The position numbers and the translations under genes are program-made. Source: Theropithecus gelada (lineage: Eukaryota > Chordata > Mammalia > Primates > Cercopithecidae). From it: DNA of 64,000 bases. The stretch is from the NCBI RefSeq assembly GCF_003255815.1, contig NC_037689.1, forward strand, positions 18,289,692 to 18,353,691. Direction: 5' to 3'. The notes beneath the pieces were generated by a model. The model had not been told where the DNA came from. It ran no database searches and saw only the letters and a list, made by a program, of their open reading frames with translations. Shown here in pieces: positions 1 to 9,637 of the stretch (positions are counted from its first letter, which is position 1; each line of letters begins with the position of its first letter).

Positions 1-174
1 GAGTAGCTGGGACTACAGGCGCCCGCCACCACGCCCGGCTAGTTTTTTGTATTTTTAGTAGAGACGGGGTTTCACCATGTTAGCCAGGATGGTCTCGATC
101 TCCTGACCTCGTGATCCGCCCGTCTCGGCCTCCCAAAGTGCTGGGATTACAGGCTTGAGCCACCGCGCCCGGCC
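1..174 (-). mobile_element. AluY (AluYR-like), cut by window start
   Basis: Antisense Alu whose poly(A) end lies outside the window. It ends in CCACCGCGCCCGGCC, and its 'CCCGTCTCGG' and 'AGGCTTGAGCC' variants match the cercopithecid AluYR type. Confidence 0.93.
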
Positions 175-209
175 TACTGTACTTCTTAATTTTACTTTAC
201 TATATTGAG

Positions 210-214
210 AATAT

Positions 215-249
<35 letters not shown>

Positions 250-252
250 TTT
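210..252. repeat. (ATTT)n microsatellite
   Basis: Uninterrupted ATTT units. They are probably the evolved poly(A) tail, read in antisense, of the adjoining Alu. Confidence 0.9.
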
Positions 253-533
253 GAGATGGAGTCTTACTCTGCCACCCAGGCTGGAGTGCAGTGGCATGAT
301 CTCGGCTCACTGCAATCTCCGCCTTCTGGGTTCAAGCGATCCTCCTGCCTCAGCCTCTCAAACAGCTGGGATTACAGGCGAGAGCCACCATATCCAGCTA
401 ATTTTTGTATTTTCAGTAGAGATGAGAGTTCACCATGTTCGCCAGGCTGGTCTCAAACTCCTGACCTCAAGTGATCCACCCACCTTGTCCTCTGAAAGTG
501 CTGGGATTACAGGCGTGAGCCACTGAGCCCATC
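253..533 (-). mobile_element. Alu (S-like), full length
   Basis: Antisense dimeric Alu with both monomers present. AGAATAT occurs on both sides (near 208 and 535), consistent with a short TSD. ORFs here are chance Alu frames. Confidence 0.93.
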
Positions 534-673
534 CAAGAATATGTATAATAGCTGTTTTATTATCCTTGTCTTATTAACCCCATCATTTTGTGATTCCTGT
601 GTCTATTTCTATTGACTACTTTTTCTCTTAGTTTTGGGCCATATTGTGGTTTTTTGCTTGTTTGTTTGTTTCT

Positions 674-956
674 TGAGACAGAGTCTTGCTCTGTCACCCA
701 GGCTGGAGTGCAGTGTCACAATGTCGGCTCACTGCGACCTCTGCCTCCCAGGTTCAAGTGATTCTCCTGCCTCAGCCACCTGAGTAGCTGGGATTACAGG
801 CATGCGCCACCACACCTGGCTAATTTTTGTATTTTTAGTAGAGATGGCATTTCACTATGTTGACCAGGCTGGTCTTGAACTCCTGACTTCAGGTGGTCCA
901 CCTGCCTTGGCCTCCCAAAGAGCTGGGATTACAGGTGTGAGCCACCGTGCCTGGCC
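674..956 (-). mobile_element. Alu (S-like), full length
   Basis: Antisense Alu with a (GTTT)n-type tail at 655-672. It ends GTGCCTGGCC. Confidence 0.93.
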
Positions 957-996
957 TTGTTTCTTTATATATTAGGTAATTTCTTTTTTTTCTTTT

Positions 997-1216
997 TTAG
1001 AGACAGGGTCTCGCTCTGTTGCCAGGCTGAAGAGCGGTGTTATGATCATGGCTCACTGCAGCCTTGACCTCCTTGGCTCAAGCGATTCTCCCACCTCAGC
1101 CTCCTGAGTAGCTGGGACCACAGGCATGTGACATCATGCCTGGTTCAATTTTAAATTTTTTTGTAGAGATGGAGTCTCCCTATGTTGCCCAGGATAGTCT
1201 TGAACTCCTAAGCACA
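997..1216 (-). mobile_element. AluJ-like, truncated
   Basis: Old antisense Alu with 'CTCACTGCAGCCTTGACCTCC' type J features. It stops after the middle, so the 5' monomer is missing. TAGGTAATTTCT flanks it on both sides (about 974 and 1220), which is the TSD. Confidence 0.85.
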
Positions 1217-1592
1217 TACTAGGTAATTTCTCTTTGGATGCCAGGCATATGAATTATACATTGCTAAGTCCTAGAATTCGTCATTCTTCTTTAAATACTG
1301 TTGGACTTTGCTCTGGCAGACAGTTTATGTTACTTGCAGATCAGCTTGATCTCTTCAAGACTTGCTTTTGAAAATGTTTAGGGTAGGTTCAGAGTAACCT
1401 TTCTTTTAGGGCTTGGTTAGCCACACCCCTGAGGTGTGAAGCCTCTGGGGTCTCTACTGAGTTCCCCATTTATTCAACAAAGTTTCTTTACTCAGCTTGG
1501 TAGAAACTTGAAGATCCCTGGTCCTGTGTGAACTCTGGTAATTGTTTGAATACAACTTCCTGGTAGTTATTTCTCTAGAAATTGTTCTTTGC

Positions 1593-2205
1593 GGCCAGGC
1601 GCGATGGCTCACACCTATAATCCCAGCACTTTGGGAGGCCAAGGTGGGCAGATCGCCTGAGGTCACGAGTTTGAGACCAGCCTGGCCAACATGGTGAAAC
1701 CCTGTCTCTACTAAAAATACAAAAAATTGGACAGGTGCAATGGCTCACGCCTATAATTCCAGTATTTTGGGAGGCCAAGGCAGGCGAATCACCTGAGGTC
1801 GGGAGTTCGAGACCAGTCTGACCAACGTGGAGAAAACCCATCTCTACTAAAAATACAAAATTAGCAGGGCGTGGTGGTGCATGCCTATGGTCCCAGCTAC
1901 TCAGGAGGCTGAGGCAGGAGAATCGCTTGAACCTGGGAGGCAGAGGTTGCAGTGAGTCGAGATTGTGCCATTGCACTCCAGCCTGGGCAATAAGAGTGAA
2001 ACTCTGTCTCAAAAAAAAAAAAAAAAAATCAGCCAGGCATGGTGGTGGGCACCTGTGACCTCAGCTACTCGGGAGGCTGAGGCAAGAGAATCACTTGAAC
2101 CCAGGAGGCAGAGACTGTAGTGAGCAGAGATCGTGCCACTGCATTCTAGCCTGGGCGACAGAGCAAGACTCCATCTCAAAAAAAAATTTAAAAAAAAGGG
2201 GAATC
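1593..2205 (+). mobile_element. Alu, outer element of a nested pair
   Basis: Sense Alu interrupted at its mid A-rich region (about 1727) and resumed at 2029 with the right monomer. The diverged flanks AAATTGTTCTTTGC and AATCATTCTTTGC look like an aged TSD. Confidence 0.9.
1728..2028 (+). mobile_element. Alu inserted in an older Alu
   Basis: Complete sense Alu with an 18-A tail, located in the mid A-rich linker of the outer Alu. Confidence 0.9.
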
Positions 2206-2960
2206 ATTCTTTGCCCAGCTACGTTGAATTTATTCCGCATATGTGGGACTTAATGCAGATTCCTGAACGCCTAGAATTCTGCCTACTGTATTGGCCCACA
2301 AGTTTTATTTTGCAGCTTGGTGACCTTGGTGTAATTTCATGAGGGTAAAATTCTGTAAATGTTCTAAATTACCTAATCAATGACCTATCCAGTAATAAAT
2401 GGATTTGTTTGTTTTGTAGTTTCATTTAGGTCTAACGTTTGAAGCATTTCTAGACCAAATTATATAGTATAATGAAAATATGAACACAAACTTAATCAGT
2501 ATCACATTAGATTATTTTGTTGGTGAAACTACCTTGAATAATTCAGAATCTCCATTTCACCAAAGAACACACTTGTTACATGTGTTACTACTGTCCAAGT
2601 TGTTGGAATGGAACAGAGCTTGTGTGTACACAGAGAGCCTACCTAGAGCTCACAGGTGTTCACGGGTGTGTCAAGAACATTTCTCAAAGCTTTTTAAACT
2701 TGCTAGCTTTTAAGCCTAAAGGATTCTGAAGCCTTTGTAGGTAAGGTAAAGATAAAGCCTTGTGGCAGAGATGGATTAATAATTGGCCATTTCTTAGCTG
2801 CAAGTATGAGGAAGTCAGATGGAATTACATATTATAAAATATATTATATACTAATAAAGGATTGTCTTAAAACATACAAGATAACTATTTTTTTCATGTA
2901 CGTTATCTGCATGGATGACTCCTTTAGTCAATATATTAGCAAAATTTAGCGATACTTTTT
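2206..2960. other. Unassigned non-repetitive-looking stretch
   Basis: AT-rich sequence with no Alu, L1 or LTR signature that I recognise. A 77-codon ORF at 2480-2713 has no recognisable domain and is probably chance. Confidence 0.4.
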
Positions 2961-3385
2961 TCTTTCGTTCGTTCTTTCTTTCTTTCTTTCTTTCTTTTTT
3001 TTAATTATACTTTAAGTGCTGCGGTACATGTGCAGAACGTGCAGGTTTGTTACATAGGTATACATGTGCCATGGTGGTTTGCTGCACCCATCAACCTGTC
3101 ATCTACATTAAGTATTTCTCCTAATGCTATCCCTTCCCCTGTCCCCGACCCCTGACAGTCCCTGGTGTGTGATGTTCCCCTCCCTGTGTCCATGTGTTCT
3201 CATTGTTCAACTCGCAGTTATGAGTGAGACTATGTGGTGTTTGGCTTTCTGTTCTTGTGTTAGTTTGCTGAGAATGATGGTTTCTAGCTTCATCCATGTC
3301 CCTGCAAAGGACATGAACTTATCCTTTTTCATGGCTGCATAGTATTCCATGGTGCCACATTTTCTTTATCCAGTTGATACTCTTT
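2961..3385 (-). mobile_element. L1 (L1PA/PB-like) 3' end
   Basis: Antisense primate L1 3' UTR and ORF2 end. A (TTTC)n tail at 2961-2998 is followed by the L1 3' UTR 'GCACATGTACCGCAG' region read in reverse, then the ORF2 C-terminal region with the 'ATGGAATACTATGCAGCC' motif read in antisense near 3337. It is heavily 5'-truncated, and an Alu begins at its truncated edge. Confidence 0.9.
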
Positions 3386-3394
3386 TTTTGTTTT

Positions 3395-3674
3395 GAGACA
3401 GAGTCTCACTCTGTTGCCCAGGCTGGAGTGCAGTGGCATGCTCTTGGCTCACTGCAACCTCCGCCTCCCATATTCAAGTGATTCTTCTGCCTTAGCCTCC
3501 CAAGTAGCTGGGACTACAGGCATGCACCACCATGCCCAGCTAATTTTTGTAATTTTAGTAGAGATGGGGTTTCACCACATTGGCCAGGCTGGTCTCAAAC
3601 TCCTGACCTTGTGATCCGCTTGCCTTGGCCTCCCAAGGTGCTAGGATTACAGGCATGAGCCACCACACCTGGCC
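3395..3674 (-). mobile_element. Alu (S-like)
   Basis: Complete antisense Alu adjoining the L1 fragment. It ends CACACCTGGCC. Confidence 0.93.
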
Positions 3675-3692
3675 TTTTTTTTTTTTTTTTTT

Positions 3693-3971
3693 GAACAAAC
3701 GGTCTCAGTCTGTTGCCTAAGGCGGGAGTGCAGTGGCACGTAGCTCACTGTAGCCCAGAACTCCCAGGTTGAAGTGATCCTCCCACCAAATCCTCTCAAG
3801 TAGTTCGGACTACAGGCACATACCCCCATGCCTAGTTTATTTTTTTTATTTTTTGTAGAGACGGGGTCTCACTCTTTTGCCCAGGCTGTTCTGGAACTGC
3901 TGGCCTCAAATGATCCTCCCTCCTCCGCCTCCCAAAGTACTGGGATTATAGGTGTGAGCCACTATGCCCGG
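3693..3971 (-). mobile_element. AluJ-like
   Basis: Diverged antisense Alu directly after the preceding one, so the two form a head-to-tail antisense pair. Confidence 0.88.
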
Positions 3972-4439
3972 AAAAATTTACTAATAGTTTAAAGATTTTT
4001 GCTCTGCCTGTGTGATAGCACCGTAACTTTGACACTTATTTTTAGGGAAAGGAATTCTAGATTACTCTTTTTAATCATGTAATAGATAGAGTAAGTACCT
4101 GGCAAGACACATACTTTTAACGGTGAGGACAGTTGCTGATTTATTTGCATTTCTTACTCCAAATTTTTCGAATGCATAAAGGTGCCACTGTGAAAAATGC
4201 AGAAAAGGTACCAAGGAACATTTTAACAGAACCGCTGCCAATGAAACTGTAGCTTTGCATTAAATTATTAAAAATTCAGCCAGAAAAACTTAAAATTATT
4301 TGTGATTTTGGTGAATGAATGAATAGAGGCTTTTCTGAAGTGCATTGTTTATATTTTTGGCAATTACCATCCATGATTACCATATTGGATGCTCAATAAA
4401 CATTTGTTTTCTTCTATATTGAAAACAATTAAAACTATT
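3972..4439. other. Unassigned stretch
   Basis: AT-rich sequence with no gene, RNA or repeat signature that I can support. Confidence 0.4.
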
Positions 4440-4447
4440 GAGAAAAT

Positions 4448-4456
4448 ATATATATA

Positions 4457-4487
<31 letters not shown>
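4448..4487. repeat. (TA)n(TG)n(TA)n microsatellite
   Basis: Compound dinucleotide run directly before an antisense Alu. It includes part of the Alu target site. Confidence 0.9.
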
Positions 4488-4493
4488 TTTTTT

Positions 4494-4774
4494 GAGACCA
4501 AGTCTTGCTCTGTCGCCCAGGCTGGAATGCAGTGGCTGGATCTCGGCTCACTGCAAGCTCCGCCTCCCGGGTTCACGCCATTCTCCTGCCTCAGCCTCCC
4601 AAGTAGCTGGGACTACAGGCGCCCACCACCTCACCTGGCTAGTTTTTTGTATTTTTTAGTAGAGACGGGGTTTCACCGTGTTAGCCAGGATGGTCTCGAT
4701 CTCCTGACCTCGTGATCGGCCCGTCTCAGCCTCCCAAAGTGCTCTGATTACAGGCTTGAGCCACTGCGCCCGGC
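4494..4774 (-). mobile_element. AluYR-like, full length
   Basis: Antisense young Alu with AluYR-type variants. The perfect 12-bp TSD GAGAAAATATAT lies at 4440-4451 and 4775-4786, showing recent insertion. Confidence 0.95.
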
Positions 4775-5116
4775 GAGAAAATATATTTAATGGTTAATAG
4801 CACTAGCACTTAGTAGAGAATCTCAGGGTGCTGAAAAAATAGATGTTATAAAAAATTTTTTAAAAATGCTATATCACAATGATTCTAAAATGTTTATGTT
4901 TTCTTTAGATTTTAGATTTTAAGTTTGTTTATATTGAGGCAGGAGAATAGGGTCTGGAGGCAGGGAATCTAAGGCGGATTCACGCTGACTTCCTAGAACT
5001 AAATCAAAAGGAAAACCCCAACTTTCCACACCTAAGTAACAAAAGGACCGGAGGCTACTCCCTTTGCAAACCCCCTCCCTTTTCTGCGGTGGCAGATGGA
5101 AAATTGAAAGTACCTC

Positions 5117-5400
5117 TGATTGGTTGCTTTCTGCCACCAATCAGACATTTGCATAGGAGTATAACTTTGTAACTTCACTTCAGCCTCTGATTGGTGCTTT
5201 CCACAACCAATTAGACTTGATTTGCATAGACGTGTAACTTTGTAACTTCACTTTTGCCTCTGATTGGTTACTTTCCACAACCAATCAGATGCTTGCATGG
5301 AGTGTAACCTCTGTAACTTCTCTTCAGTCTCTGATTGGTTGCAGAAAGCTTTCTACAAAAAATTAGACTGATGGCAGGCCACTACTTCATTTACATAGGG
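5117..5400 (+). promoter_or_regulatory. Four ~72-bp U3 repeats with CCAAT and octamer motifs
   Basis: TGATTGG occurs at about 5118, 5188, 5261 and 5332. In the first three units it is followed by an inverted CCAAT about 11 nt later. ATTTGCAT, an exact octamer motif, is at 5147-5154 and 5220-5227; units 3 and 4 have diverged forms. NF-Y and Oct-1/2 are the known binders of such motifs; activity here is inferred. Confidence 0.7.
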
Positions 5401-5431
5401 TGTACACCAAGTAATCAATGTTTCTAGAGGG

Positions 5432-5439
5432 TATTTAAA
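5432..5439 (+). promoter_or_regulatory. TATA-like box of the LTR
   Basis: TATTTAAA lies about 35 bp upstream of the CTTGAGCCC region and 66 bp before the poly(A) signal, a spacing normal for an LTR promoter. Confidence 0.6.
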
Positions 5440-5497
5440 CCCCGGAAAATTCTGTAATCGGGCTCTTGAGCCCCTATGCTTGGGTACCTTCATTTTC

Positions 5498-5503
5498 AAT
5501 AAA
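5498..5503 (+). terminator. AATAAA poly(A) signal of the LTR
   Basis: Canonical hexamer followed by a T-rich, TG-rich stretch (5508-5560), as expected for R/U5. Confidence 0.7.
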
Positions 5504-5635
5504 CCTCTGCTTTTGTTGCTTCATTTTTTTCTTGCTTTGATTGTGCATTCTGTCCAATTATTTGTTCAAAACGCCAAGAACCTGGATACCCTTCACCCGT
5601 AACAATATTGCTATTTAGTTTTGTTTTTGCAAAAG

Positions 5636-5762
5636 GAACATGATATAGTGATGTTCCTGGAGTTAAAATATCTGTGTTCAAAATTCTGGTTCTATCACTT
5701 ACTAGTTTTGTGACTTTGGGCAAGTCATATAATCCCCCTAGCTCAGTTTTCTCATCTTGACC
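5636..5762 (+). mobile_element. MIR fragment
   Basis: Contains the MIR core-like 'TTCTGGTTCTATCACTTACT' and 'TGACTTTGGGCAAGTCAT' followed by 'CTCAGTTTTCTCATCT'. Confidence 0.75.
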
Positions 5763-5935
5763 TCTGTATGTGGCCCACTAGCATGAACACCACCTGGGAA
5801 CTTTTTAAAAGCGCAAATTCTCAACCTCACCCCAGACCTACTGAATCAGAAGCCTTGGGGGTGGGGCCCAGCACTCTACATTCATAATCTCTCCCTCTGA
5901 TGCACGCTGAAGTTTGAGAACCACTGTTGTAAGCC
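5763..5935 (-). mobile_element. MER5A-like (hAT-Charlie MITE)
   Basis: CACCTGGGAACTTTTTAAAA, then CCCCAGACCTACTGAATCAG and GTTTGAGAACCACTG, match the MER5A consensus read in antisense. The terminal inverted repeat is intact only at the right end. Confidence 0.8.
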
Positions 5936-6051
5936 ACTGTGGTGCCTTCCATGGCTTCTGCTCATCTTTTGTGAAGGTGATTATAGCCTTTCTATTTCTT
6001 GGCATTGTGTGTGAAAGTTGACATCTTAAGCTTCCATTAAAAGTGTATGAT

Positions 6052-6660
6052 GGCGGGCTTGGTGGCTCACACTTGTAATCCTAGCACTTTGGGAGACCGA
6101 GGCGGGTGGATAACCTGAGGTCAGGAGTTCGAGACCAGCCGGGCCAACATGGCAAAACCCCGTCTCTACTAAAAATATATTTTTTTAAAAAATTAGGGCC
6201 GGGCGCGGTGGCTCAAGCCTGTAATCCCAGCACTTTGGGAGGCCGAGACGGGCGGATCACGAGGTCAGGAGATCGAGACCATCCTGGCTAACATGGTGAA
6301 ACCCCGTCTCTACTAAAAAATACAAAAAACTAGCCGGGCGCAGTGGCGGGCGCTTGTAGTCCCAGCTACTCGGGAAGGCTGAGGCAGGAGAATGGCGTAA
6401 ACCCGGGAGGCGGAGCTTGCAGTGAGCTGAGATCCGGCCACTGCACTCCAGCCTGGGCTACAGAGCGAGACTCCGTCTCAAAAAAAAAAAAAAAAAAAAT
6501 TAGTCAGGCGTGGTGGCGGGCACCTGTAATTCCAGCTACTAGGGAGGCTGAGGCAGGAGAATGGCTTGAACCTGGGGGATAGAGGTTGCAGTGAGCTGAG
6601 ACCGCACCACTTCACTCCAGCCTGGGCAAAAGAGCGAAACTCTGTCTCAAAAAAAAAAAA
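6052..6660 (+). mobile_element. Alu, outer element of a nested pair
   Basis: Sense Alu split at its middle by an AluYR (6197-6499). The flanks AAGTGTATGATG at 6040-6051 and 6659-6670 are its TSD. Confidence 0.92.
6197..6499 (+). mobile_element. AluYR, nearly intact
   Basis: Complete sense Alu with a 20-A tail. Variants include CTCAAGCCTG, GAGACGGGCGG, ACTAGCCGGGCG and GATCCGGCCACTGC. AAAAAATTAG occurs at 6187-6196 and again after the tail, giving the TSD. This is the best lineage marker in the window. Confidence 0.95.
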
Positions 6661-6672
6661 GTGTATGATGTT

Positions 6673-6830
6673 GACCGGGCGTGGTGGCTCACGCCTGTAA
6701 TCCCAGCACTTTGGGAGGCTGAGGTGGGCAAATCACCTGAGGTCAGGAGTTCGAGACCAGCCTGGCCAACATGGTGAAACCCCTCTCTCCTGGGTGACAA
6801 GAGGGAAACTCTGTCTCAGGTGGAAAAAAA
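6673..6830 (+). mobile_element. Alu with internal deletion
   Basis: The left monomer runs to GGTGAAACCCC, then jumps to TGGGTGACAAGAGGGAAACT at the far end, leaving out most of the right monomer. A third copy of the AGTGTATGATG target follows at about 6831. Confidence 0.9.
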
Positions 6831-6940
6831 AGTGTATGATGTCAGTGAATAGCCAGTAGATTATAGATATTTAAAGAAAATGTTAAGCAGACTAAATTTT
6901 AGAGGAGTCACAGAAGACTCCCCCAGTAAGGGATGCGCAC

Positions 6941-7246
6941 TTTTTTTTTTTTTTTTTTTTTTTTTTGAGACAGAGTCTAGCTCTGTCTCCCAGGCTGGAG
7001 TTCAGTGGCCAGATTCAGTTCACTGCAAGCTCCGCCTCCCGGGTTCACGCCATTCTCCTGCCTCAGCCACCCGAGTAGCTGGGACTACAGGCGCCGCCAC
7101 CTCGCCCAGCTAGTTTTTTGTATTTTTTAGTAGAGACGGGGTTTCACCGTGTTAGCCAGGATGGTCTTGATCTCCTGACCTCGTGATCCGCCCGTCTCGG
7201 CCTCCCAAAGTGCTGGGATTACAGGCTTGAGCCACCGCACCCGGCC
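6941..7246 (-). mobile_element. AluYR-like with long poly(T)
   Basis: Antisense young Alu with a 26-T tail at 6941-6966. It appears to have landed in the tail of the older Alu that follows. Confidence 0.93.
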
Positions 7247-7468
7247 TTTTTTTTAAAAAAAATACAGGGTCTGGCTCAGTTGCTCAGGCTGGAGTGCAGT
7301 GGCGTGATCTCAGCTCACTGCAACCTCCGCCTCCTGGGCTTAAATGATCCTCCCACGTCAGCCTCCCAAGTAGCTTAGACTATAGGCGCACGCTACCACA
7401 CCTGGCTAATTTTTTTGGTATTTTTTGTAGATACGGGGTTTCGCCATGTTGCCCAGGCTCATCACGAA
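7247..7468 (-). mobile_element. Older Alu, 5'-truncated
   Basis: Antisense Alu ending at the middle (CATGTTGCCCAGGCTC). GGGATGCGCAC before the AluYR (about 6930) and GGGATGCACAT after this element (about 7470) look like one aged TSD, so the pair is nested at the tail. Confidence 0.85.
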
Positions 7469-7479
7469 CGGGATGCACA

Positions 7480-8330
7480 TTTTTAACGGTGGACTTGCTC
7501 CGAGTGTCCAGCATGTCTTATTTCGGGCAGTGGGATGGGACAGACTGGGAATGGCTGGGTTGCGCTTTGGACCTTGCACCCTAGTTCTAGGCACAAAGAC
7601 AAAATTCATTCCAGCAGGTATGACACAGTATGGAGGTAATATAATAGCAATGGTACTAAAGAGTTTGGCAGTGAACAACAAATGAAATGGTCAGCATGGA
7701 AGGCTGAAACATGGGAATGGAGCAAAGGGGTTTCTCACCAAGACAGCAGAACTTGGCGACCTAGGCTCCAGGGGAAGGCAACCTTCAGAGCCTGAGGCAG
7801 GCCGACAGCTAAGCAAGGAGTCTATTTAGGGAATGTTTGCTAGCAGCTGCAAAGACTGCAATCTCTGGAACAATTACGGACAAAATCTGGCAGAATACAG
7901 TCTTACAGAGGGAAATTACCCACACTGTGATTCTTACACCTAGAACAACGCAGGGTGACCACATGTCAGGAACACTGGGCATTCCCTTGCCAATCCTCAA
8001 ATGGCAGTTGGGCCGACTTGATGCTGAGTTCCAGCATGGTGCTAGGGGTCTCCTATAGCTTTCTTATCCAATGGGTCTTGTTTGGCCTTAGGGCTGAGGT
8101 CAGGCTGAGCCTGTATGTGAATCCACAGTGGCCGAAGCTGTGGGAGGAGGTGAGCTATAGGCAGGGTCACACAATCCAGGGAAGTGATTCCGATGGAGAA
8201 AATTTCAGGCCGGCAAGGAGCAAAAGGGTAGCAGTGGAGCTGCTTGGTTAGACTTCTCCACAATCTATTGGTAACTGTGCTGGGTTTTTTTGTTTGGTTT
8301 TTGTTTTTGTTTTTGTTTGTTTGTTTGTTC
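7480..8330. other. Unassigned 850-bp stretch
   Basis: Balanced composition with no Alu, L1 or LTR boundary that I recognise. ORFs of 79, 91, 98 and 63 codons on both strands match nothing known to me. It may be an old retroviral remnant or unique DNA. Confidence 0.35.
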
Positions 8331-8338
8331 GTTTTTTT

Positions 8339-8616
8339 GAGACAGAGTCTAAGCTGGAGTGCAGTGGCGTGGTCCAGGCCCAATCTTGGCTCACTGCAAC
8401 CTCTGCCTGCTGGTTCAAGCAATTCTCGTTCCCCAGCCTCCCAAGTAGCTGGGATTACAGGGGTACACCACCACGCCCAGGTAATTTTTGTATTTTTAGT
8501 AGAGATGGAGTTTCACCATGTTGCCCTGGCTGGTCTCGAACTCCTAGGCTCAAGTGATCCACCTGCCTCGACCTCCCAAAGTGCTGGGATTACAGGCCCG
8601 AGCGACTGTGCCTAGC
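8339..8616 (-). mobile_element. Alu (S-like)
   Basis: Antisense Alu with a (GTTT)n tail at 8290-8337 and a short deletion just inside its right end (TCTAAGCTGGAGTG). Confidence 0.9.
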
Positions 8617-8740
8617 AATTCACATAGTTCTAAATTCAAAGTATTAAAGAGTACATAATGAAAAAAGTCTCCTTCTCATCTCTGTTTCTCCAGACATCCA
8701 GTTTTCCTCCCCCAGCAATATTATATTTTTGTGTGTATGG

Positions 8741-8995
8741 GCGGATCACTTGAGGTCAGGAGTTCGAGACCAGCCCGGCCAACATGGTGAAACCCTATCT
8801 CTAATAAAAATACAAAAATTAGCCGGTGTGGTGGCACATGCCTCTAATCCCAGCTACTCAGGGGTTTGAGACACGAGACTTGCTTGAACCTGAGAGGCAG
8901 AGGCTGCAGGGAGCTTGGACCGTGCCACTGCACTCCAGCCTGGGTAATAGAGCGAGAGTATGTCTCAAAACAAACAAACAAACAAACATACACAC
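8741..8995 (+). mobile_element. Alu, 5'-truncated
   Basis: Sense Alu lacking about the first 50 bases. It begins at GCGGATCACTTGAGG and has a (CAAA)n-(CA)n tail. Confidence 0.9.
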
Positions 8996-9592
8996 ACACC
9001 CAAAAGGCAGAAGCTTCAAAATTCCTGAACTGTGAGAGTCCTGAGTCATTCCTGCCCTATTCTGTTGACCAAAGCTAGTCACAAAGCTAGCCCAGACTAG
9101 GGAAGTGAAGGGAGAATGGCCTTCTCTGCCAGAAAAATAATAATAATAATAACGTATTTGTAATTTTGACAAATTTTGCAAAATCAACCTCTAGGGATAT
9201 ACCAATTTACATTCTACTGGCAATGTATAAGAACAGCTAGCAATTGAGTATTTTCACTGTTTATTTTGTCTGTGTAAAAAGGCTGATGCTATGACTACAG
9301 AAAAGCATTTCATGGGAATGGTTCCTGCAAGCACAGAATACCAGGTAAGGCTGAAGCTGGGGAGGATCATGTCTTTCTTGAATTTGTGGAAAGCTGTTAC
9401 TTTATTTATAGAAATTCATTAATCGTTATAATTTATAATATTAATATTTCTGCTTTTCATATGGAAGCTCATTAAATAATCTTTCTAATTTGGAATATTA
9501 CATTTTCTGCTTTTTATAAAACTGAAATGTGAACCATAACCCCATGACAAACACCAAATTAAAATGCCACTTTATAGTTTATGAAGTGTTTT

Positions 9593-9594
<2 letters not shown>
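8996..9594. other. Unassigned stretch with a possible exon
   Basis: No repeat signature that I recognise apart from a short (ATA)n at 9137-9153. It contains the splice-like block at 9282-9344. Confidence 0.4.
9282..9344 (+). other. Candidate 63-nt exon-like block
   Basis: A T-rich tract ending TAAAAAG precedes a 63-nt block that is open in one frame (21 codons) and ends CAG|GTAAGG, close to the donor consensus. The acceptor tract is weak. No neighbouring exon is recognised, so this may be chance. Confidence 0.2.
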
Positions 9595-9633
<39 letters not shown>

Positions 9634-9634
9634 T
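9595..9634. repeat. (CA)n(TA)n microsatellite
   Basis: A CA run followed by TATATATA, abutting the tail of an antisense Alu. Confidence 0.92.
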
Positions 9635-9637
9635 TTT

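Larger units (their letters stand above)
534..1592. other. Old non-coding stretch split by two Alus, family unassigned
   Basis: Outside the two Alus (674-956 and 997-1216) the sequence reads as one continuous T-rich block. It resembles an ancient interspersed repeat, but I cannot name the family. No ORF or splice structure stands out. Confidence 0.3.
4935..5604 (+). mobile_element. Solo LTR, class I ERV-like
   Basis: An approximately 670-bp element bounded by TG...CA (TGAGGCAGG to CCCGTAACA) and flanked by ATAT at 4931-4934 and 5605-5608, consistent with a 4-bp retroviral TSD. It has a TATA-like TATTTAAA, an AATAAA signal and a T-rich U5, in the order U3-R-U5 on the plus strand. No internal retroviral region or second LTR is adjacent, so it is a solo LTR. 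The end resembles class I HERV LTRs, but I do not assign a family. Confidence 0.8.

Noticed and set aside
5636..5762. tRNA gene or independent RNA gene
   Set aside because: MIR is tRNA-derived, but no cloverleaf or intact A/B box arrangement is visible, and the sequence follows MIR order.
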